Source: Nitrospina sp052156635
Lineage (GTDB): Bacteria > Nitrospinota > Nitrospinia > Nitrospinales > Nitrospinaceae
DNA length: 64,000 bases
Assembly (NCBI RefSeq): GCF_052156635.1
Contig: NZ_JBQKUO010000005.1
Location: 62,001 to 126,000 of the forward strand
Direction: 5' to 3'
The position numbers were made by a program, and so were the translations under genes. The notes beneath the pieces are model-generated. The model did no database searches, was not told where the DNA came from, and was given only the letters and a program-made list of their open reading frames with translations. This document shows, piece after piece, positions 42,979 to 51,886 of this stretch (positions are counted from its first letter, which is position 1; each line of letters starts with the position of its first letter).

Positions 42979-43836
42979 ATGGCCCAATTGAAACAGATCG
43001 AGGAAATTTTAAACACACCCGGCCAACACTGGGTGGGCGACGGGTTTCCCGTTCGCACCCTGTTCACATACGACACCCACGGCGAAGCGCTGAGCCCGTT
43101 CCTGCTGTTCGACTTCGCCGGTCCCGCGGAGTTCCCGCCTGCGTCCAAACCGCGCGGCGTGGGCCAGCATCCGCACCGCGGGTTCGAAACGGTCACCATC
43201 GTCTATGAAGGCGAGGTGGAGCACAAGGACCTCGCGGGCAACAGCGGCCACCTTGAGCCCGGCGACGTGCAATGGATGACCGCCGCCTCCGGTATCGTCC
43301 ACCAGGAATTCCACTCCCAGTCCTTCACGGAAAAAGGCGGTACGTTCCATGCCGTGCAGTTGTGGGTCAACCTGCCCGCGAGAGACAAGATGTCGCCGCC
43401 GCGCTACCAGGACATCGCTTCCTCGCGCATTCCCACTGTTGAGGTGAACGGCAGCCAGCTTCGCGTCATTGCCGGGGAGTACAACGGAACACGCGGCCCC
43501 GCACTCACATTCACGCCAATCAATATCTGGGACATCACCCTGCGGGCGGGGGGAGAGATGGAACTGTCCCTGCCCGCCGGACACACCACCGCCGTGGTGC
43601 CGGTGACGGGCACGGTGAAGGCCAATCAGAGCGAGACCGCCCGTGCCGCGCAACTGGTGCGGTTCTCCCGCGAAGTCGAGGCCATTCATTTATCCGCTCA
43701 GGAAGAAACCCGGTTGCTGCTGCTTTCCGGAGAACCCATTGCCGAGCCCATCGCCGGGGAAGGTCCGTTTGTGATGAATACGGAAGCGGAACTGGTGCAG
43801 GCGTTCGACGATTACCGCAAGGGTTTGATGGGGTGA
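42979..43836 (+). CDS. Pirin family bicupin protein
   Basis: The 285-residue protein has the N-terminal cupin with metal site PHRGFETVTIVYEGEVEHKD, and the EPGDVQWMTAASGIVHQEF block that gives the remaining His/Glu ligands; the C-terminal cupin lacks a full metal site, as usual. Pirins are iron proteins, some with quercetinase activity. GGAGG precedes the ATG. The role here is unknown. Confidence 0.9.
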   Translation: MAQLKQIEEILNTPGQHWVGDGFPVRTLFTYDTHGEALSPFLLFDFAGPAEFPPASKPRGVGQHPHRGFETVTIVYEGEVEHKDLAGNSGHLEPGDVQWMTAASGIVHQEFHSQSFTEKGGTFHAVQLWVNLPARDKMSPPRYQDIASSRIPTVEVNGSQLRVIAGEYNGTRGPALTFTPINIWDITLRAGGEMELSLPAGHTTAVVPVTGTVKANQSETARAAQLVRFSREVEAIHLSAQEETRLLLLSGEPIAEPIAGEGPFVMNTEAELVQAFDDYRKGLMG

Positions 43837-43843
43837 GTCGCGC

Positions 43844-44668
43844 TCAACCGGTGGCCGTGGGGGCATCCTGCCCGGCCTGCCCGGCAGTCAGCGCAAACTT
43901 GATATTGCGTTCGATCAGCGCGGTTTTGCCGCGCACGGTGAGGTCGGTGATGAACCGAAACTGATGGCGGGGATCGACCGCATATGCCTTCAGGCGATAA
44001 TGCGTGCCCCACGGTTTTTCCACCACCACCACCGAAACGGGCAAATCGAAGTACAGGTAAGGACTGGTTAGCGCCACGTCATGCAGTACCTGCCGGATCT
44101 CCGCGGCATCGTGTTGAGGATGCAGGTAAAAATGCGCCACGCATTGCAGGTGCGGCGTGCCGTTGTTGGCGTTGGAGATCAGCTCGGTCCAAAGTTTGTG
44201 ATGCGGAATGTACACCGCCGTGTCGTCCGCCGTGACGATCTGCACCGTGCGCACCCCCACGTGCGTCACTTCGCCATACACCCCGTTCACCTCGATCCAG
44301 TCGCCGTTGCGGTACAACCGTTCGCCCACCGCAACCACCCCGGCAACCAGGCTGCTCGCGTAATCCTTGAGTGCAAACCCCAGCACCAGTCCGACCGAAC
44401 CCAGCACCGCCACCATGTTCTGCAGGGACGGTTCTATGACCAGGGGCACGCTCAGGACGAATGCAGCCAGTATGAATACCAGCCGCAACAGCGGGGTCAT
44501 GGCCAGCAGGAACAACCGCAACCTGCCATGCAGGCGGTTGGCCACCCAGGGCAGCAGGCTCTGAGTGATCAGGATGAGTACAACCGCTCCGATTACAATC
44601 AGAACCAGCTCAATCATCGCGACCGTATCGAGCGTCTTGAACACTTGAGAGATTTTTTCGTTATCCAT
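43844..44668 (-). CDS. MscS-type mechanosensitive channel
   Basis: The 274-residue protein has three hydrophobic segments (about 16-36, 52-74, 78-110), the last being the Gly/Ala-rich pore helix (GSVGLVLGFALKDYASSLVAGV). The beta domain follows (GDWIEVNGVYGEVTHVGVRTVQI, the conserved MscS core). GAGGG precedes the ATG at 44668, 8 nt after the stop of the upstream gene; TTG 44680 is less likely. It opens under membrane tension to release solutes on hypo-osmotic shock. Operon context: TerC, then a wHTH protein, then this channel. Confidence 0.92.
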   Translation of the reverse strand: MDNEKISQVFKTLDTVAMIELVLIVIGAVVLILITQSLLPWVANRLHGRLRLFLLAMTPLLRLVFILAAFVLSVPLVIEPSLQNMVAVLGSVGLVLGFALKDYASSLVAGVVAVGERLYRNGDWIEVNGVYGEVTHVGVRTVQIVTADDTAVYIPHHKLWTELISNANNGTPHLQCVAHFYLHPQHDAAEIRQVLHDVALTSPYLYFDLPVSVVVVEKPWGTHYRLKAYAVDPRHQFRFITDLTVRGKTALIERNIKFALTAGQAGQDAPTATG

Positions 44669-44676
44669 AACCGCCC

Positions 44677-45975
44677 TCAAAACCCATCCAGCAGATAATC
44701 CCGTGCACTCAGATACTCCCGGACGGTGGAATAACCCAGGGGGGTCACTTTCCAGTGTCCCGCTTCTTCATCCACCGCACCCAATGCCTGCAGGCGGCGC
44801 AACAAAGATGCAATGCGAAAATCCGGAATGGACAACAAATCGCTGAGAAGCGCCGCTGTCAATCCGTTGTGAAGAAGCAGGGTGTGCAATACAAAGGCAA
44901 CGCTTTCGTCTTTTTCCGTGGGAAGGGTCAACTCCTCTGGCATCTGGGCAACCCAGACGGACTCTTCCTTCGCACTCCCAGGGGCATCCGGGCCATTCTC
45001 GTCTTCCACAGCAGGCGCTTCTTCTTCATCCGGTTCGGCCCGCAACCGGCGGCTCCAGAAAGCGAGGGCCGTTCCAAAATTACCCCGGCACCGGGCGGCC
45101 AGCTGGTTCAATTCCGAACTGATTTCGTAATCCTGACCGGATTGCGAACACAAAATTGTTTTTCCTGTTTTGGCATTCAGGAAACGCACCCGGTTGTTGC
45201 GGCCCCCTGTGTCTCTCTTTTTTGAAAACAGCCGCGACAGCCGTTCGCCATCGAATGCCTGCAGGATAAGGGGATTCACCTGTGAAGGCGGCCCGACGCG
45301 TTGCAGGTAGGCCCAGCCCCAGCTGTCACAACCGATGAGACCGCGACCCAGCCTGCCGGATGCAGTCCACTCCAGAAACCGGCGGGCCAGTTCCAGTCCG
45401 TTCGCATGCCGCAGGAAACAGTGTTCGAGGTGCGGCAGGACCCAAACCCGGTCGGTGTTGGGCCATTTTCCCAACCAGTGGGGATCGGCTTTCAGAATTT
45501 GTTCCGGTGTCGGCGGCTCGAGCCAAAGCGCATCATGGAGATCGGCCCAATGGCGCAACAGGGCCTCCTGTCCGGTATGGGGCTGGAACAAAACAAACTG
45601 AACCGGAACGTCCGGCGAATGCTCATCAAGCCAATCCTCCAGTTCTGCGTCGAGGACTCCTGCCACCTCATTCCAGTCGATGGGTGGGACCAAATGGCGC
45701 AGGCGCACTTCCGGAAGTGTTTTCAGTTCGACTTCGGCCCTGAACGGGCTGTCGCCGTTTTCCCCGTTTTTGATGAAAAGCTGTTTGAACGCGGTCCATT
45801 TGCGGAGGGCTGTGCTCGCAACAGCGGTGACAGGCAAGTTATATTCATCCGGACGCACGAACTGCCAGAGCGGGGTGGGGTCCGCCTGACTGTCGGTGGG
45901 CACGGATACCGGATTGTCCTCTGTCATGATCACCGCCTGTCGGTGAATAAGGGACTGCACTTGTGGACGATTCAT
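44677..45975 (-). CDS. Orphan protein with degenerate NTPase-like domain and C-terminal winged helix
   Basis: The 432-residue soluble protein lies immediately upstream of mscS (8 nt). Residues about 130-250 have the order seen in a STAND/AAA-type ATPase core: a strand followed by QPHTGQEALL in place of a P-loop, a Walker-B-like VWVLPHLEHCF and a sensor-like GLIGCDSWGW. The Walker A Gly-Lys-Ser/Thr is missing. Residues about 370-430 look like a winged helix (DLLSIPDFRIASLLRRLQALGAV...KVTPLGYSTVREYL). An alternative ATG at 45927 (MTEDNP) has AGGCGG before it. The fold call is inference and I do not recognise a named family. Confidence 0.65.
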   Translation of the reverse strand: MNRPQVQSLIHRQAVIMTEDNPVSVPTDSQADPTPLWQFVRPDEYNLPVTAVASTALRKWTAFKQLFIKNGENGDSPFRAEVELKTLPEVRLRHLVPPIDWNEVAGVLDAELEDWLDEHSPDVPVQFVLFQPHTGQEALLRHWADLHDALWLEPPTPEQILKADPHWLGKWPNTDRVWVLPHLEHCFLRHANGLELARRFLEWTASGRLGRGLIGCDSWGWAYLQRVGPPSQVNPLILQAFDGERLSRLFSKKRDTGGRNNRVRFLNAKTGKTILCSQSGQDYEISSELNQLAARCRGNFGTALAFWSRRLRAEPDEEEAPAVEDENGPDAPGSAKEESVWVAQMPEELTLPTEKDESVAFVLHTLLLHNGLTAALLSDLLSIPDFRIASLLRRLQALGAVDEEAGHWKVTPLGYSTVREYLSARDYLLDGF

Positions 45976-46043
45976 CTTAGCCCAGGCTTGGTGGATTTGA
46001 AACCATTTCCATTTTCATCGACCGCTTTAGAGTGGGTTCCGCA

Positions 46044-47459
46044 CTAACGCAATCCTTCGTCCTTCTCCACATTCCGTTTCAGCATTCGCGGCAGCTTTTC
46101 CATCAGGGCGCTCGACTTGTTGCGGAATTTTTTCAACAACCAGCGCGCCCATGCGAACTCCGTCGCCAGGATGGCGAGTCCGGCGGGAATGACGAGGATT
46201 GCCGGGCCCGGCAGGATGATCATCACTATCCCCGTCAGCAGAACCGTGATGCCCACCAGGATGATGAACAGTCGAAGCACCCCGTCGTACGTCCAGCCCA
46301 CCAGTTGTTTCAGGTTTTTGGCGACTGGGGAAACCAGGGGCGCGGTGTCGCGATGGGCCCCCAGTATCGAGGCCACCACCCCCACGCCAAGGATGCCGAT
46401 GATCACCGCCAGCGACACCAGGTTCGGAATCGGATGCGTGTGCGACAGCATCATCTTCACTCCAATGAACGCCAGCAGGAAGGTGAGGCTCATTTTCATG
46501 TAGCGGAATTTCTCCAGCAACTCCGCCAGTGCGAAATACAACGAACGCAGTCCCAGGATGGCGAAAATGTTGGACGTGAACACGATGAACGGATCGTGCG
46601 TCACTGCAAAGATGGCGGGAATGGAATCCACCGCAAACAGCAAATCGGAGCTTTCCACCAGCACCAGCGCGAGGAACAGCGGCGTGGCCATCCATCGGCC
46701 TTCGCGCTTCACCAGAAACCGGTCGCCTTCAAAATCATCGGTCAGCGGCAGTTTCTTTTTGACCCAGCGGATCAGCGGATTTTTTTCCGGATCGAGGTTG
46801 TCGTGACGCTCGATCAACATCTTGACCGCGGTCCACAGCAACAGCAGGCCGAATACATACACGATCCAGTCGAACCGCTGAATCAGAACCGTGCCCAGAC
46901 CGATCATCAGACCGCGAAGCACCAGGGCCCCCAGGATACCCCAGTACAAAACCCGGTGCTGGTAACGCAGTGGCACTTTGAAATAGGTGAAGACGAGCGC
47001 GATGACGAACACGTTATCCAGGCTGAGCGATTTTTCCAACAGGTACCCGACAAAAAACTGAAGCGTCGCCTGCGCTCCGGATTTCTGGTATCGCGGATCA
47101 ACACCCACACCCAGCCACTGGTATTCGTACAAAAAATAAACCAGCATGTTGAACACCAGGGCACAGGCCACCCAGACTCCGGTCCAGAACAAAGCTTCCT
47201 GGATATTGATCTCATGCGCATCCCGGTGAAACACGCCAAGATCCAGCGCCAACATCAAAAGCACAAACAGCAGGAAAAGCAAATAGACCCAGACCACGAA
47301 CAGACTCCCAATCTTCAGTAGCAATTTTTCAATTCGAATTCGGCGGTACGAAACGATCGAATCCGTTTTCAGGAAAGACACCCGCTCTTCAACAATCAGG
47401 ATAAGGAAACCGGGAAAGGAAAAGTAGCGGTAAGTGAAGTTTTTTCTGCTGGATTCCAT
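46044..47459 (-). CDS. TerC-family membrane protein with PGPGW tail
   Basis: The 471-residue protein has the TerC core with its paired acidic motifs (ALDLGVFHRDAHEINIQEAL, LLEKSLSLDNVFV, ESSDLLFAVDSIPAIFAVT, ALRSLYF-like ILGLRSLYFALAELL) spread over about seven transmembrane helices. The C-terminal extension TGIVMIILPGPAILVIPAGLAILATEFAWARWLL matches the PGPGW domain. TerC proteins export or buffer Mn(II) or metal ions. An N-terminal region of about 70 residues before the core is unusual. It probably heads an operon with the two minus-strand genes downstream. Confidence 0.85.
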   Translation of the reverse strand: MESSRKNFTYRYFSFPGFLILIVEERVSFLKTDSIVSYRRIRIEKLLLKIGSLFVVWVYLLFLLFVLLMLALDLGVFHRDAHEINIQEALFWTGVWVACALVFNMLVYFLYEYQWLGVGVDPRYQKSGAQATLQFFVGYLLEKSLSLDNVFVIALVFTYFKVPLRYQHRVLYWGILGALVLRGLMIGLGTVLIQRFDWIVYVFGLLLLWTAVKMLIERHDNLDPEKNPLIRWVKKKLPLTDDFEGDRFLVKREGRWMATPLFLALVLVESSDLLFAVDSIPAIFAVTHDPFIVFTSNIFAILGLRSLYFALAELLEKFRYMKMSLTFLLAFIGVKMMLSHTHPIPNLVSLAVIIGILGVGVVASILGAHRDTAPLVSPVAKNLKQLVGWTYDGVLRLFIILVGITVLLTGIVMIILPGPAILVIPAGLAILATEFAWARWLLKKFRNKSSALMEKLPRMLKRNVEKDEGLR

Positions 47460-47621
47460 CTCCGGACCACTCGATGGCTTAAAATTTTTCAGTCACTCCC
47501 CCCTTCCCTCCTTCGCTTTTTTATCCGGCAAAATTCAAAGTGATTTCCCGGCCGGGGTTTCTTTTTTTATCCCATCGACAGGGTTCAGAGGGGAAATCCC
47601 CCTTGTTTTTTATGACTTTTT

Positions 47622-47649
47622 TTGCAATGTTCCAGCAATCCGATATAAT
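47622..47649 (+). promoter_or_regulatory. Promoter of the Sel1-repeat gene
   Basis: TTGCAA at 47622-47627 and a perfect TATAAT at 47644-47649, 16 bp apart, lie about 58 bp before the start codon of the next gene. Confidence 0.65.
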
Positions 47650-47707
47650 TGATGAGGATTTTTTCCAGGAATGTGTTTCCTGAAAATCTGAGGGGAGAAG
47701 GGGAGCC

Positions 47708-48814
47708 ATGCCCAAGGAACCCGAGAAAAACAAAAAACCCAAACCGCCACCCCGGCGTCCTCCGCCGGCGTCGGCTCCGGCCAATGCCCCCCGAGCGGGG
47801 GGTGTCCCCAAACCGGAACCCAAAGGAACTCCCCAAAAACCGTCGCCACAGAAACGTCCGGCCCCCCGGCCCCCGACACAGGGTTCCCAAGCAGGTCCCT
47901 CCCCTTCCGGCAAACCCACGCGTTCTGTTTCCTCTGCAACTCGAGAGACACCCCAACCTTCTTCACCTGACAAGACCCGGAACAGGAAAACGACCCTGGC
48001 CCTCGCCACACTGTTTCTCGTCGTGGTCACCGGTGCGGCCATGTTTCTCGATTACATACCGAATCCGTTCAGGGCCAAGGTGGATTACGGATTGGGAGAA
48101 CAGGCCTTCATGCGGGGCGATTTCAAAACCGCCATGGCCCACTTCATGGTTCTCGCCAAACGCGGCAACCCGGAGGCCATGTGGTACGTCGCCAACATGT
48201 ATCAAAACGGCCGGGGCGTGGAGCGCGATGTCGCAACGGCGGTGGAATGGTTCAAGAAAGCCGCCCAGGAGAAACAACCGTGGGCCCTTTTTGAAATTGG
48301 CTGGTATTACAAAAACGGAACCGGTGGATTCAAACGCAGCGCGCCCACCGCCCTCAAGTGGTTCGAAGAATCCGGTAAGGGCGGGTATGTGATGGGTCAA
48401 TATCATGCCGCACTAGCTTACATGGAAGGCACCGGTACCGATAAGGACCTCAACAAGGCCCGCGAGTGGCTTATCCTGGCGGCGGACCAGGGTCACCTGG
48501 ATTCGCAGGCGATTCTGGGGGACATGTATTATCACGGCACCAGCGTGGTCATCGATGATAAAAAGGCGCACACTTACCTGAAACCCGCCGCCGAGAGGGG
48601 GCATCCGCTGGCCCAGATGAACCTCGCCATGATGTACGAAAACGGCGACGTGGTGAAAAAGGACATTGTGCAGGCGTACCAGTGGTATTCGCTGGCTGCC
48701 ACCAGGGGCAACAAGGACGCCCAAAGAAGCCTGGAATTCATCACCCCGCGCATCAAAACCTCCAAGAAACAAAAAGCCGATGCCTGGGTGGCCAGTTGGA
48801 AACCCACCTCCTGA
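47708..48814 (+). CDS. Membrane-anchored Sel1-repeat protein with Pro-rich N-terminus
   Basis: The 368-residue protein starts with about 90 residues rich in Pro, Lys, Arg and Gln, probably disordered and cytoplasmic. A single transmembrane helix follows (about 99-117), then five to six Sel1-like repeats (about 36 residues each, pattern AxxxLGxMYxxGxGV..DxxxAxxWxxxAA: AMWYVANMYQNGRGVERDVA and similar). This is a type II membrane scaffold with repeats in the periplasm. A good promoter lies upstream. Sel1 repeats also occur at the C-terminus of the caspase-fold protein at 50471. Confidence 0.85.
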   Translation: MPKEPEKNKKPKPPPRRPPPASAPANAPRAGGVPKPEPKGTPQKPSPQKRPAPRPPTQGSQAGPSPSGKPTRSVSSATRETPQPSSPDKTRNRKTTLALATLFLVVVTGAAMFLDYIPNPFRAKVDYGLGEQAFMRGDFKTAMAHFMVLAKRGNPEAMWYVANMYQNGRGVERDVATAVEWFKKAAQEKQPWALFEIGWYYKNGTGGFKRSAPTALKWFEESGKGGYVMGQYHAALAYMEGTGTDKDLNKAREWLILAADQGHLDSQAILGDMYYHGTSVVIDDKKAHTYLKPAAERGHPLAQMNLAMMYENGDVVKKDIVQAYQWYSLAATRGNKDAQRSLEFITPRIKTSKKQKADAWVASWKPTS

Positions 48815-48995
48815 GCCCACGGGTCCCACTTTACATATAATTTTTTGAGGCAAAACTTGCCTCCCTCCCCCAGCGATTTTATTTTTTCCTACCCGGATGG
48901 GAGAGCCCCTCTCCCAAGGCTCAATCCATTGCCTGATACCGGGTCAAATAAACCCTGGCATGATCGACCAAAAAAAATTCAGGAGGTTTTTGCCT
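48815..48995. other. Intergenic region with two hairpins
   Basis: GAGGCAA and TTGCCTC (48847-48863) form a short-loop hairpin followed by C-rich sequence. GGGAGAG/CTCTCCC forms another at 48899-48915. They may terminate the Sel1 transcript or shape the leader of the next gene; no T-run of terminator type follows directly. Confidence 0.4.
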
Positions 48996-49196
48996 ATGAC
49001 CGCAACCATTGAAAACGAAAAGTTTGCCAACAACCGGTATTCGGTGGACACCCCGGACCCCGGCCGCCAACACGTTCCCGATACCCGCGGTTTCACCGAT
49101 GCACAGTCCAAACAACCCGCACCCGCTTCCCAGCCGGACCAGGAAGAAATTCGCCGCGAACTCCGGATCTACCGCTACGGCGCATATTATTCCTGA
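48996..49196 (+). CDS. Small hypothetical soluble protein
   Basis: The 66-residue protein starts MTATIENEKFANNRYSVDT and is rich in Pro, Gln and charged residues, with a short helical end (EEIRRELRIYRYG). AGGAGG lies 9 nt before the ATG, so translation is likely. It is probably disordered for most of its length. No family is recognised. Confidence 0.5.
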   Translation: MTATIENEKFANNRYSVDTPDPGRQHVPDTRGFTDAQSKQPAPASQPDQEEIRRELRIYRYGAYYS

Positions 49197-49423
49197 TCGA
49201 ATTCCATCTCCCACGGCGGCCCGCGAAGGCGGACCGTGTCCGACCTTCCGGGCCGGGCCTCCAATTTGACCTTACCTGCGGAATTTCAAATTGTTCTCGA
49301 CTTCGTATGATTCCTCGTTCCCGTCATACCGGTTTTCCCGGCGGACCCCAACTCACAAAACAGTTCAAATTTTCGATCAAGCCGTTATCCTTATTAATGA
49401 GTTAACGAACCGGAGCGCTTTTG

Positions 49424-50455
49424 ATGAATTCGGGGTATGTGGCCCACATCATTATGTCCGCCACATCCAGCGAGGTCCGGGTGGACCTGGAACTGGTGAT
49501 GTACACGGTGATGGGGTTTTTCGCGGGGATTTATTTTTTCTTCAAGGGATTCCGCGACCTCAAAACCAAAAGGACGGTGGAAGACATCCCCACCTCCCGC
49601 ATCGCCACCGGCGCAGTAGGAACGGACGTCGAGATTTCCGGGAAAATCGTATGTGATGACGACCGCCTGCTGACCGCCCCGATGAGCGGCGATGCCTGCG
49701 TGTTCTACGCGCTGGAAATCGAAAAACTGGTGCGGAGTCGCAACTCCTCCCGTTGGGTGACCATCGACACTCTTCATTCCGACGAGGGATTCTATGTGGA
49801 AGACGGCAGTGGCGCCAATGCGCTGGTGTTCGCCGAAGGCGCGCAGATCATCCAGAAGGGAAAGGGATTTGTTCAGCATCTGGACCGCTACCTGCGCGAC
49901 GAGGTGCGCCAGCGCTTCAAACAGGCCGTTGCCGAAAATAAAAAGGAACTTAAAAAATTCGATACGGACGACGCAGACAGCACCTCCGGCAAATACCGGG
50001 TGACTGAAAAAAAATTCATGGCGGGGGAGACCGTTTACATCCTGGGATACGCCGATTCGGGATTGAAACTCGCGGCACAACGAAAACTCGACTTCAAAAC
50101 CTTCCTCAAAGCCAAAAAGCTGGTGCAGAAACACCCCAAACTGAAACAACGCTTCGACCGCGATAAAGACGGTGTGCTGAATCCCGACGAATTGGAATGG
50201 GGGGCGAAGGTGATCGGACAGCGTATGGTCGACAAATACAATCGCGACCAGTTCGCCAAACTGTATTCCAACACCAAAATGGTGTTCAAAAAAACGGAAC
50301 CCTCGCTGTTCCTCATCAGCAACCGCAAAGAAGAGGAAGTGCTGGGCCACCTCACCCTGCACACGCGGCTGAAACTGTTGGGCGGTCCGGCGCTCAGCAT
50401 CGGCTGCGCTACTTATCTCGTTATGATCTACGAAGACATATTGAAATTTTTTTAA
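49424..50455 (+). CDS. GIDE-like membrane protein with canonical EF-hand loop
   Basis: The 343-residue protein has an N-terminal transmembrane helix (about 25-42). A GIDE/BAM-type beta domain follows (IPTSRIATGAVGTDVEISGKIV, LTAPMSGDACVFYALEIEKL, about 55-190), the fold of the mitochondrial E3 ligase MUL1, which occurs alone in bacteria without a RING finger. A perfect 12-residue EF-hand loop DRDKDGVLNPDE sits at 245-256, and a second transmembrane helix near the C-terminus (about 315-335). GGAG precedes ATG 49424 (a TTG one codon up is not needed). Only 15 nt separate it from the caspase-fold gene. Confidence 0.8.
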   Translation: MNSGYVAHIIMSATSSEVRVDLELVMYTVMGFFAGIYFFFKGFRDLKTKRTVEDIPTSRIATGAVGTDVEISGKIVCDDDRLLTAPMSGDACVFYALEIEKLVRSRNSSRWVTIDTLHSDEGFYVEDGSGANALVFAEGAQIIQKGKGFVQHLDRYLRDEVRQRFKQAVAENKKELKKFDTDDADSTSGKYRVTEKKFMAGETVYILGYADSGLKLAAQRKLDFKTFLKAKKLVQKHPKLKQRFDRDKDGVLNPDELEWGAKVIGQRMVDKYNRDQFAKLYSNTKMVFKKTEPSLFLISNRKEEEVLGHLTLHTRLKLLGGPALSIGCATYLVMIYEDILKFF

Positions 50456-50470
50456 GGGAGTCCTGGACAC

Positions 50471-51862
50471 ATGAAATCCAAATCCATTTGTTCGGCCCTG
50501 ATGGCTGGACTCTTCGCCGCCGCTCTGGCGTTGCCTGCAATCACTCTCGCGGAAGAACGCGGCATCCGCGTCGTACCCATCGAGGATGCGGAGGGCAACC
50601 AGGTCGGACTGTACCAGGAAAGTCACGCCCTGATCGTCGGTGTCAGCGATTACACCGCAGGCTGGCCGGACCTTCCCGGTGTCAACAAAGACGTGAACCT
50701 GGTAAAAAATGCGCTGGAGAAACAGGGCTTCAATGTGGTGGTGGTCATGAATCCCAACCACGAGACCTTGCAGAAAGCCTTCAACGATTTCATCAACCGG
50801 TACGGTCACGGGGTGGACAACCGCCTGCTTTTTTATTTTGCCGGCCACGGTCACACACTGAAGCTGGCCTATGGCGGCGACATGGGCTACATCGTTCCCG
50901 CGGACGCGCCCAATCCCAACCGCGACCGGCAAGGCTTTCTGGCGCGGGCCATGGATATGGAACGCATCGAGGTGTATGCCAAGCGCATCGAGTCCAAGCA
51001 CGCGCTGTTTTTATTCGACAGTTGCTTTTCCGGATCGATCTTCGCCCTCTCCCGCGCGGTGCCGGAAAACATCAGTTACAAAACCAGTCAGCCGGTGCGG
51101 CAATTCGTGACCGCCGGAAGCGCGGATGAAACGGTGCCGGACGAAAGCATTTTCCGCGACCAGTTCATCGCCGCGTTGAACGGGGAAGGCGATTCCGACG
51201 GGGACGGTTACCTGACGGGAGTCGAGCTGGGTGAGTTTCTGCAGGCCAAGGTGGTGAATTACTCGCAGGGCTCCCAGCACCCTCAATACGGGCGCATCCG
51301 AAACCCCTTTCTCGACAAGGGCGACTTCGTGTTCCGGCTGGACCCCAAAGAACCTGAAGCGACGCCGGATTCCATGAACGCGGCAACCGAGTTGAGCGAA
51401 CTGGAGGCGACCATCGCCCGCCTCCAATCGGAAAAGGTGCAGCTTGAAAAAGAAAACGCAAAGCTTCAGGAAGAAACCCGGCTGGACCCACCAGCAAAAA
51501 ACACAACCGACCACACCGAAACGCGCCAAACCCAGGACAGTATGACGGGTACGGCCCTGCAAAGAGCGCATCATGCAATCAAGCTGAAACAGTACGCCAC
51601 CGCGTTTCGTATCCTCAAAGTTCAGGCCGCGCGCGGAAATGCGCTGGCTCAGATGATGCTCGCACGCATGTACGTGGAAGCCTGGGGCACACGGCGCAAC
51701 GTGGTGGAGGCGTACAAATGGATGCTGATCGCTTCGCACAAAAATCCTGAAGCCAAAAATGCGCTTGGCAAGCTGGAGAAACACATGACGCGGAAGCAGA
51801 TCCGTCGCGCCAGACTATGGGCGAAATCGCGGGGGAACAAACTCCGCCGGGACCGGCGCTGA
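50471..51862 (+). CDS. Exported caspase-fold peptidase with EF-hand and Sel1-like tail
   Basis: The 463-residue protein has a signal peptide (about 1-27, ALPAITLA-E) and a caspase (C14) domain at about 47-235 with catalytic His126 in FAGHGH and Cys185 in FDSCFSGS. An EF-hand-like loop DSDGDGYLTGVE follows at 241-252, then a coiled coil (about 310-335) and a C-terminal Sel1-like unit (LAQMMLARMYVEAWGTRRNVVEAYKWM). Bacterial orthocaspases of this type cleave after Arg/Lys and often need calcium. It follows the GIDE-like EF-hand gene by 15 nt on the same strand. Confidence 0.9.
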   Translation: MKSKSICSALMAGLFAAALALPAITLAEERGIRVVPIEDAEGNQVGLYQESHALIVGVSDYTAGWPDLPGVNKDVNLVKNALEKQGFNVVVVMNPNHETLQKAFNDFINRYGHGVDNRLLFYFAGHGHTLKLAYGGDMGYIVPADAPNPNRDRQGFLARAMDMERIEVYAKRIESKHALFLFDSCFSGSIFALSRAVPENISYKTSQPVRQFVTAGSADETVPDESIFRDQFIAALNGEGDSDGDGYLTGVELGEFLQAKVVNYSQGSQHPQYGRIRNPFLDKGDFVFRLDPKEPEATPDSMNAATELSELEATIARLQSEKVQLEKENAKLQEETRLDPPAKNTTDHTETRQTQDSMTGTALQRAHHAIKLKQYATAFRILKVQAARGNALAQMMLARMYVEAWGTRRNVVEAYKWMLIASHKNPEAKNALGKLEKHMTRKQIRRARLWAKSRGNKLRRDRR

Positions 51863-51886
51863 TCCCATTGGACGGCGGGCCGTTTT

